Assembly: GCA_040902885.1 (NCBI GenBank)
Contig: JBBDWK010000106.1
Coordinates: forward strand, 1-64,000
DNA from: JBBDWK01 sp040902885
GTDB lineage: Bacteria; Acidobacteriota; Terriglobia; Bryobacterales; Bryobacteraceae
Direction: 5' to 3'
DNA: 64,000 nucleotides
Shown: positions 15,905 to 24,130 of the stretch, one piece after another
Numbering within the stretch: the stretch's first letter is position 1
How the letters are laid out: each line of letters starts with the position of its first letter
Position numbers and translations under genes: made by a program
The notes under the pieces: generated by a model
What the model saw: the letters and a program-made list of their open reading frames with translations, nothing else
Database searches by the model: none
Told to the model about the DNA's origin: nothing

Positions 15905-16876
15905 TGTTATTTCTCCTTTCGGGATCTGCGTTGCGGGAGGCGCCGCCACGCGAGCTTGTTTGCGCGCCGTCGCCGCTTCGAGAACGGCGTCCAGCGCATC
16001 GTCAAAAGTTCCAACCTGATCCGCGAAGCCAGCACTGATGGCCTTCTCCGCGTAGTACAGTCCCGCCTCGGTGTTCCGGACCAACGCCGGTTTCATCTCC
16101 CGGTTGCGAGCGACCGTGCCGACGAACATGTCGTACAGGCGGTCGATTTCGGCTTGCAATTCGTCCTTGGCCGAACCGGACAGCGCCTCATGCGGATTGA
16201 AATCGTTCTTCCTGGCGCCCGCGTAGATCGCGGTATATTTCCTGCCGACCTTCTCGTCGAAGCTCGACTGATCGAGGTGGAGCGCAATCACGCCGACGCT
16301 GCCCACGCCGCCAGTGCGAGTCACGAACAAGCGTTGTGCGCTGCTGGCGATGGCGTACGCCGCCGAGAACGCGTCATCGTCCGCGATGGCGAAGCACGGC
16401 TTTTCCGCCCGCGCATTGTAGATCTCATCCGCAAGGTCGAACAGACCGCCGACTTCGCCGCCAGGCGAGTCCACGTCGAGCAGAATGCCTTGAATGCGCG
16501 GGTCGCGCACCGCATCCTGGAAGTCCGCGCGGATGCTCTCGTAAGACTGCATCCCCGACACCGCATCGAGCCAACTAGCCTTCTTCACGAGCGTCCCGGA
16601 GACGCCAATAATCGCAACGCCCTCTGGGGTCACCAGATACGGCTTCTGGACCCGGGCGGCGTCGTCCATCTCGTCCGGATCGTCACCTTCGTCCAGGGGA
16701 TTCTGCGTCACACGCGCGACGACAGGCACGCCCAACCCCTCAATTTCGAACTCGCCTGTAGGGAGGCCGAGTCGCGGCCCGATGGCCTGGAGGATGACGC
16801 TCAACTTCTGCGGCTGGATCAGCAGCGGAACGCCGAAGACCCGTCCCGCGAGATGCGGGAGATAGTTCGCTTTCAT
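15437..16876 (-). CDS. S49-family head maturation protease with C-terminal scaffold
   Basis: A 479-residue protein of the lambda gpC type. The first ~290 residues form an SppA/ClpP-like serine protease with LLDVDSPGGEVGG (about 132-144), the nucleophile Ser171 in FSAAYAIAS and the general base Lys223 in YTAIYAGARKND. The last ~155 residues are Ala/Glu/Lys rich and helical and act as scaffold. An internal in-frame start (15904) allows separate synthesis of the scaffold. The gene follows the portal by 3 nt and precedes the decoration gene. It should process head proteins during maturation. Confidence 0.9.
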   Translation of the reverse strand: MKANYLPHLAGRVFGVPLLIQPQKLSVILQAIGPRLGLPTGEFEIEGLGVPVVARVTQNPLDEGDDPDEMDDAARVQKPYLVTPEGVAIIGVSGTLVKKASWLDAVSGMQSYESIRADFQDAVRDPRIQGILLDVDSPGGEVGGLFDLADEIYNARAEKPCFAIADDDAFSAAYAIASSAQRLFVTRTGGVGSVGVIALHLDQSSFDEKVGRKYTAIYAGARKNDFNPHEALSGSAKDELQAEIDRLYDMFVGTVARNREMKPALVRNTEAGLYYAEKAISAGFADQVGTFDDALDAVLEAATARKQARVAAPPATQIPKGEITMSQQVEKKTADASAAPLVPAEVKLPEAPAPAAALPVVDAAAIETRLRAEYEEIAVLCTLSGHPELVAELIASKKTVAQVREHLLALKAQESQRTAVQSHVQGSPTGAEAQLNAAAQQLAASRNIPFAQAYVEAMKLHPELYQQYLAEKSSQVRAN

Positions 16877-16879
16877 TTC

Positions 16880-18520
16880 TTAGGCTCCTTTCTTAGGCTC
16901 CTTGCGCTTCGGCTTTGGCGGTTGCGGCTTGGGCTGCTCCGGTTTTGAATCGGTGGGCGCACCGCCATCCGTGGCATCGCCGCCATCGCCGGTATCCAGG
17001 ATGTTCGCTGCCTGGCCACGCGCATCGGTCTTCCTCGGATCGGAATCGAGCACCAAGCCCAGCCGGTCGGCGCGCTCGTTGTCGCGGGCGATCTGCGTAT
17101 CTACCTCTTCCTCGTCCAGCCCGGTTTCGTTGACGGACATGCTCCGCGCCTTCAGGCCAGCGCGGATCGCCATGATCTCGGCCTTGACGTCCTTCTCCGG
17201 ATCGACCCACGCCCACTTCGGCGTGTGCCACTCGACCGCAAGGTAGTCGTCGCGATTCCGCTGATAATCGCGGGCGTCGAGCTTTCCGGCCAGGACCGCC
17301 TGCTCCACGAACGCGCGCCACGTCGGACGGCAGAACTGGTAGATGAAGACTCCAAACTGGATCTGCTCACACAGCCGCCGGAAGGAGAGGATGCCCGCCC
17401 GGATCGACGAATAGCTCGTCTTCGACAGATCGCCAGTGAGCATGTCGTACGGCAGACCCAGCCCTGCCGCGATCCGGAGCAGTTGGATTCGTTCGAAGGA
17501 CTCGTAGTTCCCGCCCACATCGGCGGGTTCGCTGAATTTCACATCCTCACCGGGCTCCAACTCGGTCATGGTGCCCGCTTCGAGCTGAGCCACCGCAACT
17601 CCCGGACCGCCCGGACTCGCCGCCGCGTCCGGTGTTTCCTGCGGTGTGGCGTTCGGGAAGAACGCATCGTCGGGATTCTGACGGGTGATGAAGCCCATCA
17701 TCATGGCGGCGAACTTCTTCCGGAGCAACTCGGCGTCGTCGTATTGGTCGAGTTCCCACAGGCGCACCAACGCGTTCGCCATCCACGGGACTCCCCGCAA
17801 TTGGCCGGGCCGGAGCGACCGGAACAGGTGCATGACCTCCGCAGCCGGAACCCGCATCAGTTCCAGATCGGTGGGGAAGAAGATCCTCTCGCCCGGATGC
17901 TGCTTGTAGAAGTAGTAAGCCGTGCGGCGGCCGGACGGATCGAACTCGATGGATGCGCGCACGACGTTCCCCTGCGGCGTGTTCGGCGTGGGCCTCGCGA
18001 GGTAGAACGGCAACTGCTCCGCTTCGATCAACTGGAACTGAAGCGGTACGCTCAAACCCTCGCGGAGGTCGCGGTCATGCCTGCGCGCGAAGCACTCGCC
18101 GCCCTCGACCATCGACCGGAACGCGAGCGCCTGAAGACCGTAGATGTCGGTCATCCCGGCGGCGTCCGCTTCGTTCGCCCAGAGCGACCAGAGCGCCTGG
18201 AGCTTCTCTTTCACAGCCAGCGTCGGGTGCATCGACTGCGGCTTGATGCCAGTGCCGATGGCGTTGCACACCCACTCGTCCACCGCTTTCGATGCCCACC
18301 CGTCTTTGCGGATGATGTCGCGGGAACGCGCCACCAACTGATCCGCGCTCTGATACCAGACGGAATTGATGGCGTCTCGCGTCGTGACCCAGTTGCCCAG
18401 CCGCCGGCCAGTAGTCGCGCCCTCGTATGGCGAACCACTGGCGCGCCGCGTGGGAGCTTGCGCGGGCGCACCACTCCCGCCCCGCTTGAAGCGAGTCAAG
18501 AATGAATTCAGGTTGAACAC
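16880..18520 (-). CDS. Portal protein (lambda gpB family)
   Basis: A 546-residue protein with hallmarks of lambda-type portals: an N-terminal SRDIIRKDGWASKAVDEWV with N-x-I-G-T-G (CNAIGTGIKPQS), GMTDIYGLQALAFRSMVEGG, the wing segment HLFRSLRPGQLRGVPWMANA, and ALVRLWELDQYDDAELLRKK. The C-terminal tail is Lys/Pro/Asp rich. It forms the dodecameric DNA gate and terminase dock. It follows the small joiner by 3 nt. Confidence 0.93.
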   Translation of the reverse strand: MFNLNSFLTRFKRGGSGAPAQAPTRRASGSPYEGATTGRRLGNWVTTRDAINSVWYQSADQLVARSRDIIRKDGWASKAVDEWVCNAIGTGIKPQSMHPTLAVKEKLQALWSLWANEADAAGMTDIYGLQALAFRSMVEGGECFARRHDRDLREGLSVPLQFQLIEAEQLPFYLARPTPNTPQGNVVRASIEFDPSGRRTAYYFYKQHPGERIFFPTDLELMRVPAAEVMHLFRSLRPGQLRGVPWMANALVRLWELDQYDDAELLRKKFAAMMMGFITRQNPDDAFFPNATPQETPDAAASPGGPGVAVAQLEAGTMTELEPGEDVKFSEPADVGGNYESFERIQLLRIAAGLGLPYDMLTGDLSKTSYSSIRAGILSFRRLCEQIQFGVFIYQFCRPTWRAFVEQAVLAGKLDARDYQRNRDDYLAVEWHTPKWAWVDPEKDVKAEIMAIRAGLKARSMSVNETGLDEEEVDTQIARDNERADRLGLVLDSDPRKTDARGQAANILDTGDGGDATDGGAPTDSKPEQPKPQPPKPKRKEPKKGA

Positions 18521-18523
18521 GAG

Positions 18524-18727
18524 TTAGAGGCCCTTGCTCCCCGACAGTTGGTACTGTCGAACGCGCTTACCGGTCTGCTGGTTCAGCGAGTTCTGCACAA
18601 CCGAAATCGCGCGCTGCAATTCCTGGACGGAACGGTAGGCCATACTCCGTCCCTCGAAGGTGACCGTCAACGTGCCGGAGGCCAGCGCCTCTTGCAACGC
18701 ATCCAAATGAGTCTGGGTATACGCCAT
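18524..18727 (-). CDS. gpW-like head-tail joining protein
   Basis: A 67-residue protein starting at ATG 18727 (MAYTQTHLDALQEALASGTL), close to lambda gpW in length (68) and in pattern: an N-terminal helix, a short strand with VTFEGRSMAYRS, then a helix (VQELQRAISVVQNSLNQQ). Its location between terminase and portal genes is that of lambda W. It stabilises packaged DNA and joins the head to gpFII. A longer in-frame opening reaching into the terminase gene was rejected. Confidence 0.85.
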   Translation of the reverse strand: MAYTQTHLDALQEALASGTLTVTFEGRSMAYRSVQELQRAISVVQNSLNQQTGKRVRQYQLSGSKGL

Positions 18728-18740
18728 GGCAGCCTGCTTT

Positions 18741-20669
18741 TCAGAACCGGCCCCACGTCCGACGTCTGGGCTGGCGCAGTTGTGGTTGACGCGATCCCGC
18801 TGGCGCGGCCGGAGCAGCCGGAGTTGGTTTCTCCGGACCCTTCGGTACACCCATGCGGTTTTCAATAGCCTGCCAGTGCTTATCCTGGTAGCGGTCCAGC
18901 CCGATCCTGCTCGCCGCCGCGCGTGCGTAGACCCGGCAATCCAGCGCCTCGTTGCGTTCGCGCATCTTCTGCCACTCGTGACGTCTGTAGCCTTTCACGA
19001 TCTTCGTGACCAGTTGCTCGGCGGTGATCTGCTTGAAGTACTCTTCGCTGTATCGCGGGAAGTGGCAGTAGCCAGGCGGGAAAGGCAGACCCTTCTCCAG
19101 ATCCTCGTCAGTAGGCCGCTCCAGGCGCAGCCAGCGGTACAACTCCTCTTTCGCCATGCCGGAGTTGACCGGCCAGACCTTCACGCCGCGCTTGATCTTG
19201 GCACCGAGGGGTCCAATTTCAATCGGCGCAGGGTTGCCCAAGAGCGCTGCCGCGCGCGAGTCGCCCTTGATCACCACGACGCGATGGCCCTGTTTCCGGG
19301 CCCACTGGTAGACCTCCGTCGCGGCGTACCCGGAATCCACCGCGAGTTGTGTGATCGGCACTTCGAGACCGCTGGCACTCGTGAACGTTTCATTCAGCAG
19401 CCCGGTCAGCTTCTCCCACACCTGTGGGCGCGAGGTGTCGCCCTCGATCACGCGGTAATCGACGGACCACGACTCCTTCCCGCGACCCCACGCGACGATC
19501 TCAACTTCGATGCGGTCCTTCTGAACGTCCGCGCCCGCCGTGAGAAACAGACCGCCACGTGGGATGATGCCGGTTTTGTAGTCCTCGCGCCGGTCGTACA
19601 GCGATTTCCAATCCGGCGCCTCGCCCTGCAACGTCCACGTCTCACCCAGCACGGTGTTGACGAAGACCTGGAGCAGCGATGAATTCTTCTGAGCCTGCTC
19701 GAACTGCTTTGCGGCGTCGCCCCACGAGAACCAACCGACCGGGCTGTACAGGCTGGAGATGTGGAAGCCTGCCGTCTTGCCGTCGCCCTTCGCACCGGCG
19801 CGCCACTCGCCGCGCGCCAACATCGACTGTTTCTGGTGGTTGCGAATCTCCTGGCCGCAGTGCTCGCAGACGTACGCCGCGCTCTGCGGATCGCCCTTCG
19901 GCCACCGAAGCTGCGCGAACTTCAGGATCTGGAACTCGCGGCACGTCGGGCATGGCACCCAGTACTTTCGCTGGTCGCTCTCTTCATACGCCGCCTCGAT
20001 CCGGCTCATGCCGGTGATCTTCGGCGTCGATACCAGAAACACTTTGCGGCGCGCGAATGTCCGCGTGCGCGCCATCGCCAGCGTGATCGGGTCGCCTTCG
20101 CCTTCCACATCGCCGGGATAGGCGTCCACTTCGTCTAAGAACAGATACCGGGCCGCCATCGACCGGAGGCCGACCGCACTGTTCGCGCCGGTCATCACCA
20201 GCACGCCACCCGGAAAATCCTTCGACAGGACCGTGTTGCCGGAGTCGCGCGACCTGGGATCGCGGACGAGCTTCCGCAACACCTCCGACTCCTCGATCAG
20301 CGGCTCGATGCGCTGCTTCGAGTTGCGCTTGGCCATCTCGACGGTCGGTTGGACCGACATCATCGGGCCGGGTGCCTGGTGGATGACGTACCCCATCCAG
20401 TTGTTGCCGCACTCCGTGCCGCCGATCTGCGCGCCCTTCATGAACGCCACACGCTCGATCAAAGAGGACGGCGAAAGGCAGTCCATGATCTCGCGCAGGT
20501 AGGGCGTCCGTTCCGTACGCCAGCGTCCGTGCTCTGCGGACGCGCGCTGCGACAGCCAGCGGTACCGGTCGGCCCACTGCGAGATCGTGAGCAGCGGGTC
20601 CGGTCGCGCGCCGGCCGCGGCTGCGGCATCGTAGATCTCTTCAGCCGTTAGATTCGTCGGCAAAATCAT
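18741..20669 (-). CDS. Terminase large subunit (GpA family)
   Basis: A 642-residue packaging ATPase/nuclease. The Walker-A-like loop is KGAQIGGTE at about 78-86 and Walker B is YLFLDEVD at about 175-182. Two CxxC pairs (C240-C243, C268-C271) form a zinc knuckle as in lambda gpA. The nuclease domain has acidic residues in AGADVQKDR, AVDSGYAATE and NEALDCRVYA. The C-terminus is a Pro/Ala/Arg-rich tail that may bind the portal. It overlaps the small subunit by 29 nt. GpA-type enzymes cut at cos sites, so this phage probably has cohesive ends. Confidence 0.95.
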   Translation of the reverse strand: MILPTNLTAEEIYDAAAAAGARPDPLLTISQWADRYRWLSQRASAEHGRWRTERTPYLREIMDCLSPSSLIERVAFMKGAQIGGTECGNNWMGYVIHQAPGPMMSVQPTVEMAKRNSKQRIEPLIEESEVLRKLVRDPRSRDSGNTVLSKDFPGGVLVMTGANSAVGLRSMAARYLFLDEVDAYPGDVEGEGDPITLAMARTRTFARRKVFLVSTPKITGMSRIEAAYEESDQRKYWVPCPTCREFQILKFAQLRWPKGDPQSAAYVCEHCGQEIRNHQKQSMLARGEWRAGAKGDGKTAGFHISSLYSPVGWFSWGDAAKQFEQAQKNSSLLQVFVNTVLGETWTLQGEAPDWKSLYDRREDYKTGIIPRGGLFLTAGADVQKDRIEVEIVAWGRGKESWSVDYRVIEGDTSRPQVWEKLTGLLNETFTSASGLEVPITQLAVDSGYAATEVYQWARKQGHRVVVIKGDSRAAALLGNPAPIEIGPLGAKIKRGVKVWPVNSGMAKEELYRWLRLERPTDEDLEKGLPFPPGYCHFPRYSEEYFKQITAEQLVTKIVKGYRRHEWQKMRERNEALDCRVYARAAASRIGLDRYQDKHWQAIENRMGVPKGPEKPTPAAPAAPAGSRQPQLRQPRRRTWGRF

Positions 20670-21132
20670 TTAGAGCTTTCCGGATTTCTGTGGTCAGTAG
20701 CGCATGCACCGTGGCCTCTACGGTTTCGGCGGCAAGCATCGCCGCCAGCCGGTCGGGGATGTTGATCATGGCATCGCGAAACTGGCGGAACTTGTTGAAG
20801 GCGGCGACCTGGACCTGTTCGCCTGAGACGAGCTTCGCGATCCGTTCCTCGTAATCGATCTTGGCGAGGCGCGCCTGATAGTGCTCGCGCACCGCCCGCG
20901 CCTTCGTATACTGCGATGCGCCGAATACCTCGCCGTCCTCCTCCGGCTGGCCACGCCGGTCAACGGGCGGCGCTTGGGTTTGGGTGTTGCGCGCCCACTC
21001 CGCGTCGGCAATGTCGGAATCGATCTGGCCGTTGGGCAACGTGTGGATGCGGCCGCTCCCGATGGCCTTCTGGACGGTGCTGGCCGAGACTCCGCGGTGG
21101 CGGGCGTAGGCCCGTTGGCTCATGACTGGCAT
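20641..21132 (-). CDS. Terminase small subunit (Nu1-like)
   Basis: A 163-residue protein with an N-terminal winged helix-turn-helix (QRAYARHRGVSASTVQKAIG SGRI pattern) that should bind the cos packaging site, a linker, and a C-terminal helical region (AFNKFRQFRDAMINIPDRLA) that contacts the large subunit. It is encoded directly upstream of and overlapping the large subunit gene. Divergent + strand accessory genes start about 90 nt away, so the intergenic segment 21133-21225 may hold the late promoter and possibly cos. Confidence 0.85.
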   Translation of the reverse strand: MPVMSQRAYARHRGVSASTVQKAIGSGRIHTLPNGQIDSDIADAEWARNTQTQAPPVDRRGQPEEDGEVFGASQYTKARAVREHYQARLAKIDYEERIAKLVSGEQVQVAAFNKFRQFRDAMINIPDRLAAMLAAETVEATVHALLTTEIRKALNDFADESNG

Positions 21133-21154
21133 GCGTTTATTCCCGAGAAAAGCC

Positions 21155-21192
21155 CTTGCCTTCCGGGGCCACCGGAGTGATGAATCGTCATG
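21155..21192 (+). repeat. Duplicated 38-nt leader element, copy 1
   Basis: This element starts CTTGCCTTCCGG and ends ATGAATCGTCATG. It matches copy 2 at 21734 in 35 of 38 positions, with all three differences inside the loop of a small hairpin (TTCCGG / CCGGAG). It lies 33 nt before the DUF3489 gene. Stem conservation with loop divergence suggests a functional RNA or DNA structure such as a regulator site or a shared translation leader. Confidence 0.7.
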
Positions 21193-21225
21193 CGCGGATC
21201 AACCGCCGAAAGGATAAACACCACG

Positions 21226-21666
21226 ATGAAGAACGCAGAAGCCATCAAGACCACCGAATCCGCCGACGTTGCGGAACAGGGCGCGTACGTCGCGCCGGAG
21301 AAGGCAGCCTCGAAGAAGGCTGCCAGCCAGAAGAAGGGCGCGCCCAAGGCCAACAAGGGCGCGAAGAAAGCCGCCAAGCAAGCCAAGGCCGCACCGAAGA
21401 AGCAGGCCAAGGAGAAGGTCGCCAGCAAGAAAGCCGCCAAAGTGAAGGAGGCCAAGGTGCCGCGCGAGTTCTCGAAAAAGAACATCGTCCTGGACCTCCT
21501 GCGCCGCCCCAAGGGCGCGACGATGGCCGAGATCGCCAAGGCCACCGACTGGCAGAACCACAGCATCCGGGGCTTCATCAGCGGAAACCTCGCCAAGAAG
21601 ATGGGCCTCACGGTCGAGTCCAGCAAGAATGACGCGGGAGAGCGGACATACAAGATCGCCAAGTAG
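21226..21666 (+). CDS. DUF3489-family protein with histone H1-like Lys/Ala-rich N-terminus
   Basis: A protein of 146 residues from ATG 21226 (MKNAEAIKTTESADVAEQGA), preferred over ATG 21190 because that one lies in the repeated leader; an AAAGGA site lies 11 nt upstream. Residues about 25-80 are runs of Lys and Ala (KAASKKAASQKKGAPKANKG), like H1-type DNA condensing tails. The last ~65 residues form a DUF3489 winged helix-like domain (GATMAEIAKATDWQNHSIRG). DUF3489 proteins are frequent prophage and plasmid accessory proteins. DNA binding is likely, the role is unknown. An intrinsic terminator follows. Confidence 0.75.
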   Translation: MKNAEAIKTTESADVAEQGAYVAPEKAASKKAASQKKGAPKANKGAKKAAKQAKAAPKKQAKEKVASKKAAKVKEAKVPREFSKKNIVLDLLRRPKGATMAEIAKATDWQNHSIRGFISGNLAKKMGLTVESSKNDAGERTYKIAK

Positions 21667-21685
21667 CAACGCCTGCCTCCCAACC

Positions 21686-21712
21686 AGCCGCCTGGAAACG
21701 GGCGGCTTTTTT
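21686..21712 (+). terminator. Intrinsic terminator after the DUF3489 gene
   Basis: AGCCGCC / GGCGGCT stem with an 8-nt loop, followed at once by six T. This is a textbook rho-independent terminator 20 nt after the stop codon, and it separates the DUF3489 gene from the next gene with its own copy of the leader element. Confidence 0.9.
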
Positions 21713-21733
21713 ACGGCACGTCGCGATTATTGA

Positions 21734-21771
21734 CTTGCCTTCCGGTCGCACCGGAGTGATGAATCGTCATG
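21734..21771 (+). repeat. Duplicated 38-nt leader element, copy 2
   Basis: Second copy of the element at 21155, immediately before the gene starting at 21774. It follows the terminator of the first gene, so it marks a separate transcription unit. The shared part includes ATGAATCGTCATG just before the start codons. The loop sequence differs (TCGCA against GGCCA). Confidence 0.7.
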
Positions 21772-21773
21772 TC

Positions 21774-22085
21774 ATGAAAACCACCACCAAGAAGCAGAAC
21801 CAGTACAACGGATTCGCCGTCGAGATTACCGACGCCACCGACCTCGGCCTCGCGATGCTGATCGCGGAGTCCGAAGACGGCCAATACGAGCCGGTCGCCG
21901 TAGTCGCCAACGTAAGCGAGGCGCGAGAAATCGCCAGCGACGACATGGCCTCCCGGATGCGCCGCCTGGAGCACGGCGAATCGCCGCTTTGCCCGTGGGC
22001 CTACAAGGTCTGGGCGCGCGGAATAGACGGCGAGCACCGGATCGCCTGCGAGATCAAGGACGCCACTCGCACCACCAAGCGCTAA
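21774..22085 (+). CDS. Small acidic phage accessory protein of unknown function
   Basis: A 103-residue protein from ATG 21774 (MKTTTKKQNQYNGFAVEITD). It has two halves: a beta-rich part (GLAMLIAESEDGQYEPVAVV) and a helical part (SEAREIASDDMASRMRRLEH) followed by CPWAYKVWARGIDGEHRIAC. It shares its leader element with the DUF3489 gene, so the two are probably co-regulated although separately terminated. Family not recognised; possibly an anti-defence or regulatory cargo protein, but no motif shows this. Confidence 0.65.
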   Translation: MKTTTKKQNQYNGFAVEITDATDLGLAMLIAESEDGQYEPVAVVANVSEAREIASDDMASRMRRLEHGESPLCPWAYKVWARGIDGEHRIACEIKDATRTTKR

Positions 22086-22096
22086 CCGCATCCACG

Positions 22097-22126
22097 CCGC
22101 CGCCGGGTTCAACGATCCGGCGGCGG
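22097..22126. terminator. Strong 10-bp hairpin between convergent genes
   Basis: A perfect 10-bp GC-rich stem (CCGCCGCCGG / CCGGCGGCGG) with a 10-nt loop lies between the + strand gene ending at 22085 and the minus strand gene ending at 22109. No long T run follows, so it is probably a bidirectional or weak terminator that limits convergent transcription. Confidence 0.55.
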
Positions 22127-22330
22127 TCCTGCTTCTACTCCTTCAAGAATCCTCAACTCGGCTGACCAATCCGATAGCGCCAAACAAAGGCCCTCGATGT
22201 CCGGGTGACCGGCGAGCAACAACACTTCGATGGCGGCGATCTCGGCGCGGCAGCGCTCCACTTCACGCCGCCACAGCGCTTTCTCGCGGGACGCATCCCC
22301 CCTTGGGCTCGTACTTGTCCCACCGCACAT
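22109..22330 (-). CDS. Small helical protein of unknown function
   Basis: About 73 residues if started at ATG 22330, which overlaps the Cys-rich gene by 68 nt; the true start may lie further in. The credible part is a helical segment (EKALWRREVERCRAEIAAIE ... GHPDIEGLCLALSDWSAELR). Its stop lies in the downstream hairpin. Coding is supported by a clean helix pattern and by gene packing only. Confidence 0.4.
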   Translation of the reverse strand: MCGGTSTSPRGDASREKALWRREVERCRAEIAAIEVLLLAGHPDIEGLCLALSDWSAELRILEGVEAGPPPDR

Positions 22331-22826
22331 GACAGGAGTGGCAGAGCCATCGGACGAGAAGTGGTTCGGCATAATCCTGGTGGGCCGCCTCAACGCGACC
22401 CTGCTGGCCGCATTGCGAGCAAGCGGTGGGCCTGATGAGTCTACCCGTCGCGATGTAATAGCGAACCAATCCTTGAGCACGCCTGGCTTCTTGGGTGGCT
22501 CTCAATCTCGGCAAGCGTTCCTCGGGCCGCAGTCTTTGGGCCAGTGCTTTGCACTCCGTCGAGCAGAAGCTTCTCGATAGGTGATCAGCAACAAACCTCG
22601 CCCCGCAGCTTCTACACTCCACCTCGGTCTGAGGACGCCATATCCTGCGGCACCGTTCCGAGCACAACTTGTGCCTGAGCCGTCCAACAAAGCTGGCGAA
22701 GCATACTGCGCAGGTCCGGACGCCCAAGCCATGACACGATTTGCAGCGAGCAGCGAGAGTCCCACGCTGGTCCCGATAGAATTGGCTCAACGGAAGATCG
22801 CTGCGGCACAACCTGCAGGTTTTCAT
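22263..22826 (-). CDS. Cys-rich multi-zinc-finger protein with HNH-like end
   Basis: A 187-residue protein with about 16 cysteines arranged as four modules: C-x2-C ... C-x2-C at the N-terminus (CRLCRSDL...ARCKSC), two C-x2-C ... C-x3-C modules (CAVCFAS...CSERC; CRSCGAR...CSTEC) and a last C-x2-C ... C-x2-C-H module (CSQCGQQGRVEAAHQDY ... WLCHSCH). The last module resembles zinc-binding HNH-type or related phage proteins with the block EAAH-x-DY-x-PL-x-V-x-WLC. DNA or RNA binding is likely; nuclease activity is unproven. It overlaps the methyltransferase gene upstream by 4 nt, so the two are translated together. Confidence 0.7.
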   Translation of the reverse strand: MKTCRLCRSDLPLSQFYRDQRGTLAARCKSCHGLGVRTCAVCFASFVGRLRHKLCSERCRRIWRPQTEVECRSCGARFVADHLSRSFCSTECKALAQRLRPEERLPRLRATQEARRAQGLVRYYIATGRLIRPTACSQCGQQGRVEAAHQDYAEPLLVRWLCHSCHVRWDKYEPKGGCVPRESAVAA

Positions 22827-24130
22827 GCGGCCGCCACCAGCCTCGCAGCCTTGACATCAACAAATGACTGGCCCGTCGCCTCCAATGTGGCGGGCTTGCC
22901 TGAAAAGTCCATGAATCTCCGGCAAATGACATCACAGTACTTCGGGTCCAATTCGACAACGCGCGCTTGGCGGTTGGTGCGCTCGCATGCGATCACGGTG
23001 GTTCCAGAGCCGCCAAAGGGATCGAGGATCGTGTCGCGCGTCTTGCTGCTGTTCCGGAGCGCACGCTCGGCGAGCTCCACCGGCTTCATAGTCGGGTGCT
23101 CCAGGTTCGCCATGGGCCGCTTGATGAACCACACGTCGCCTTGGTTCCGGTCACCGCACCAGAAGTGCTGCGTCCCGTCGCGCCAGCCATACAGGATCGG
23201 CTCGTACATCCGCTGGTAATCCGACCGGCCCAGAGTGAAATGGTGCTTGGCCCAGATCACGAAGGTGGACCAGTGCCCTCCGGCATCGGTGAACGCCCGA
23301 AAGAGCGTGTGCAGTTCCGACGAGGACATGCACATGTAGACAGCGCCCTTCGTCATCGCGAGGATGTTGGCCGAGGCTTCGCGCAGAAACTCATAGAACT
23401 TGCCGCCGAGAGCATCGTTGTCGATGGTGAGCTTCTTCGCCGTCTTGCCTTCGTACGCGACGTTGTATGGCGGATCGGTGAACACCATGTCGGCCAGCCC
23501 GCCAGCGAGGACCTTTTCGATGTCGGCCATCTGTGTAGCGTCCCCGCAGAGCACCCGGTGCTGGTCGAGAACCCACACGTCACCGCGCACCGTGACGACG
23601 GCCTCCTGCTCAGCCGGAACCGCGTCCGGATCGGTCAGCCCGTCCTCGGTGGACTCCGGTTCGCGGAGGAACTCTTGCAATTCCTCGTCCGTGAATCCCA
23701 CAAGATCGAGATTGAACGCGTCCTCCTGCAGCGATTCGAGTTCGACTCGCAGCATCTCCTCGTCCCAACCCGCGCTCATGGCCAGGCGGTTGTCCGCGAG
23801 AATGAGCGCGCGCCTCTGTGTTTCCGAGAGGCCGTCGAGCACGATGACCGGCACTTCGTTCATCCGGAGCTTGCGTGCCGCCGCCAGCCGCGCGTGGCCG
23901 GCGATAATCACCCCGTCCGCTCCGACCAGGATCGGGTTGGTCCACCCGAACTCGACGATGCTGGCGGCAACCTGCGCCACCTGTTCGTCGGTGTGTGTCC
24001 GAGCGTTCCGGGCGTACGGAATCAACTTGTCGATTGTCCAGATCTGGACAGCGAGTTCGCGGAAGCGCGGAGACGACGCACCACTCATGCTGGCGACCTC
24101 CCGATTGGTGGTGCGCGATTTCGCCTTCAT
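22823..24130 (-). CDS. ParB-domain DNA methyltransferase 1 (DPPY type)
   Basis: A 435-residue fusion. Residues about 30-115 form a ParB/Srx-like domain (WTIDKLIPYARNARTHTDEQ ... IIAGHARLAAARKL). The methyltransferase domain has DPPY at about 219-222 before FGGSGTT at 372-378, the order of beta-class amino methyltransferases; DPPY points to N6-adenine. It overlaps methyltransferase 2 upstream by ATGA and the Cys-rich gene downstream. No cognate restriction gene is nearby, so it is an orphan phage enzyme, probably protecting phage DNA or regulating genes. Target sequence unknown. Confidence 0.9.
   Translation of the reverse strand: MKAKSRTTNREVASMSGASSPRFRELAVQIWTIDKLIPYARNARTHTDEQVAQVAASIVEFGWTNPILVGADGVIIAGHARLAAARKLRMNEVPVIVLDGLSETQRRALILADNRLAMSAGWDEEMLRVELESLQEDAFNLDLVGFTDEELQEFLREPESTEDGLTDPDAVPAEQEAVVTVRGDVWVLDQHRVLCGDATQMADIEKVLAGGLADMVFTDPPYNVAYEGKTAKKLTIDNDALGGKFYEFLREASANILAMTKGAVYMCMSSSELHTLFRAFTDAGGHWSTFVIWAKHHFTLGRSDYQRMYEPILYGWRDGTQHFWCGDRNQGDVWFIKRPMANLEHPTMKPVELAERALRNSSKTRDTILDPFGGSGTTVIACERTNRQARVVELDPKYCDVICRRFMDFSGKPATLEATGQSFVDVKAARLVAAA

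Noticed and set aside
14807..16948. A 713-codon + strand open frame antisense to the protease and decoration genes
   Set aside because: Its sequence is the antisense of conserved capsid-region genes and shows no protein-like pattern.
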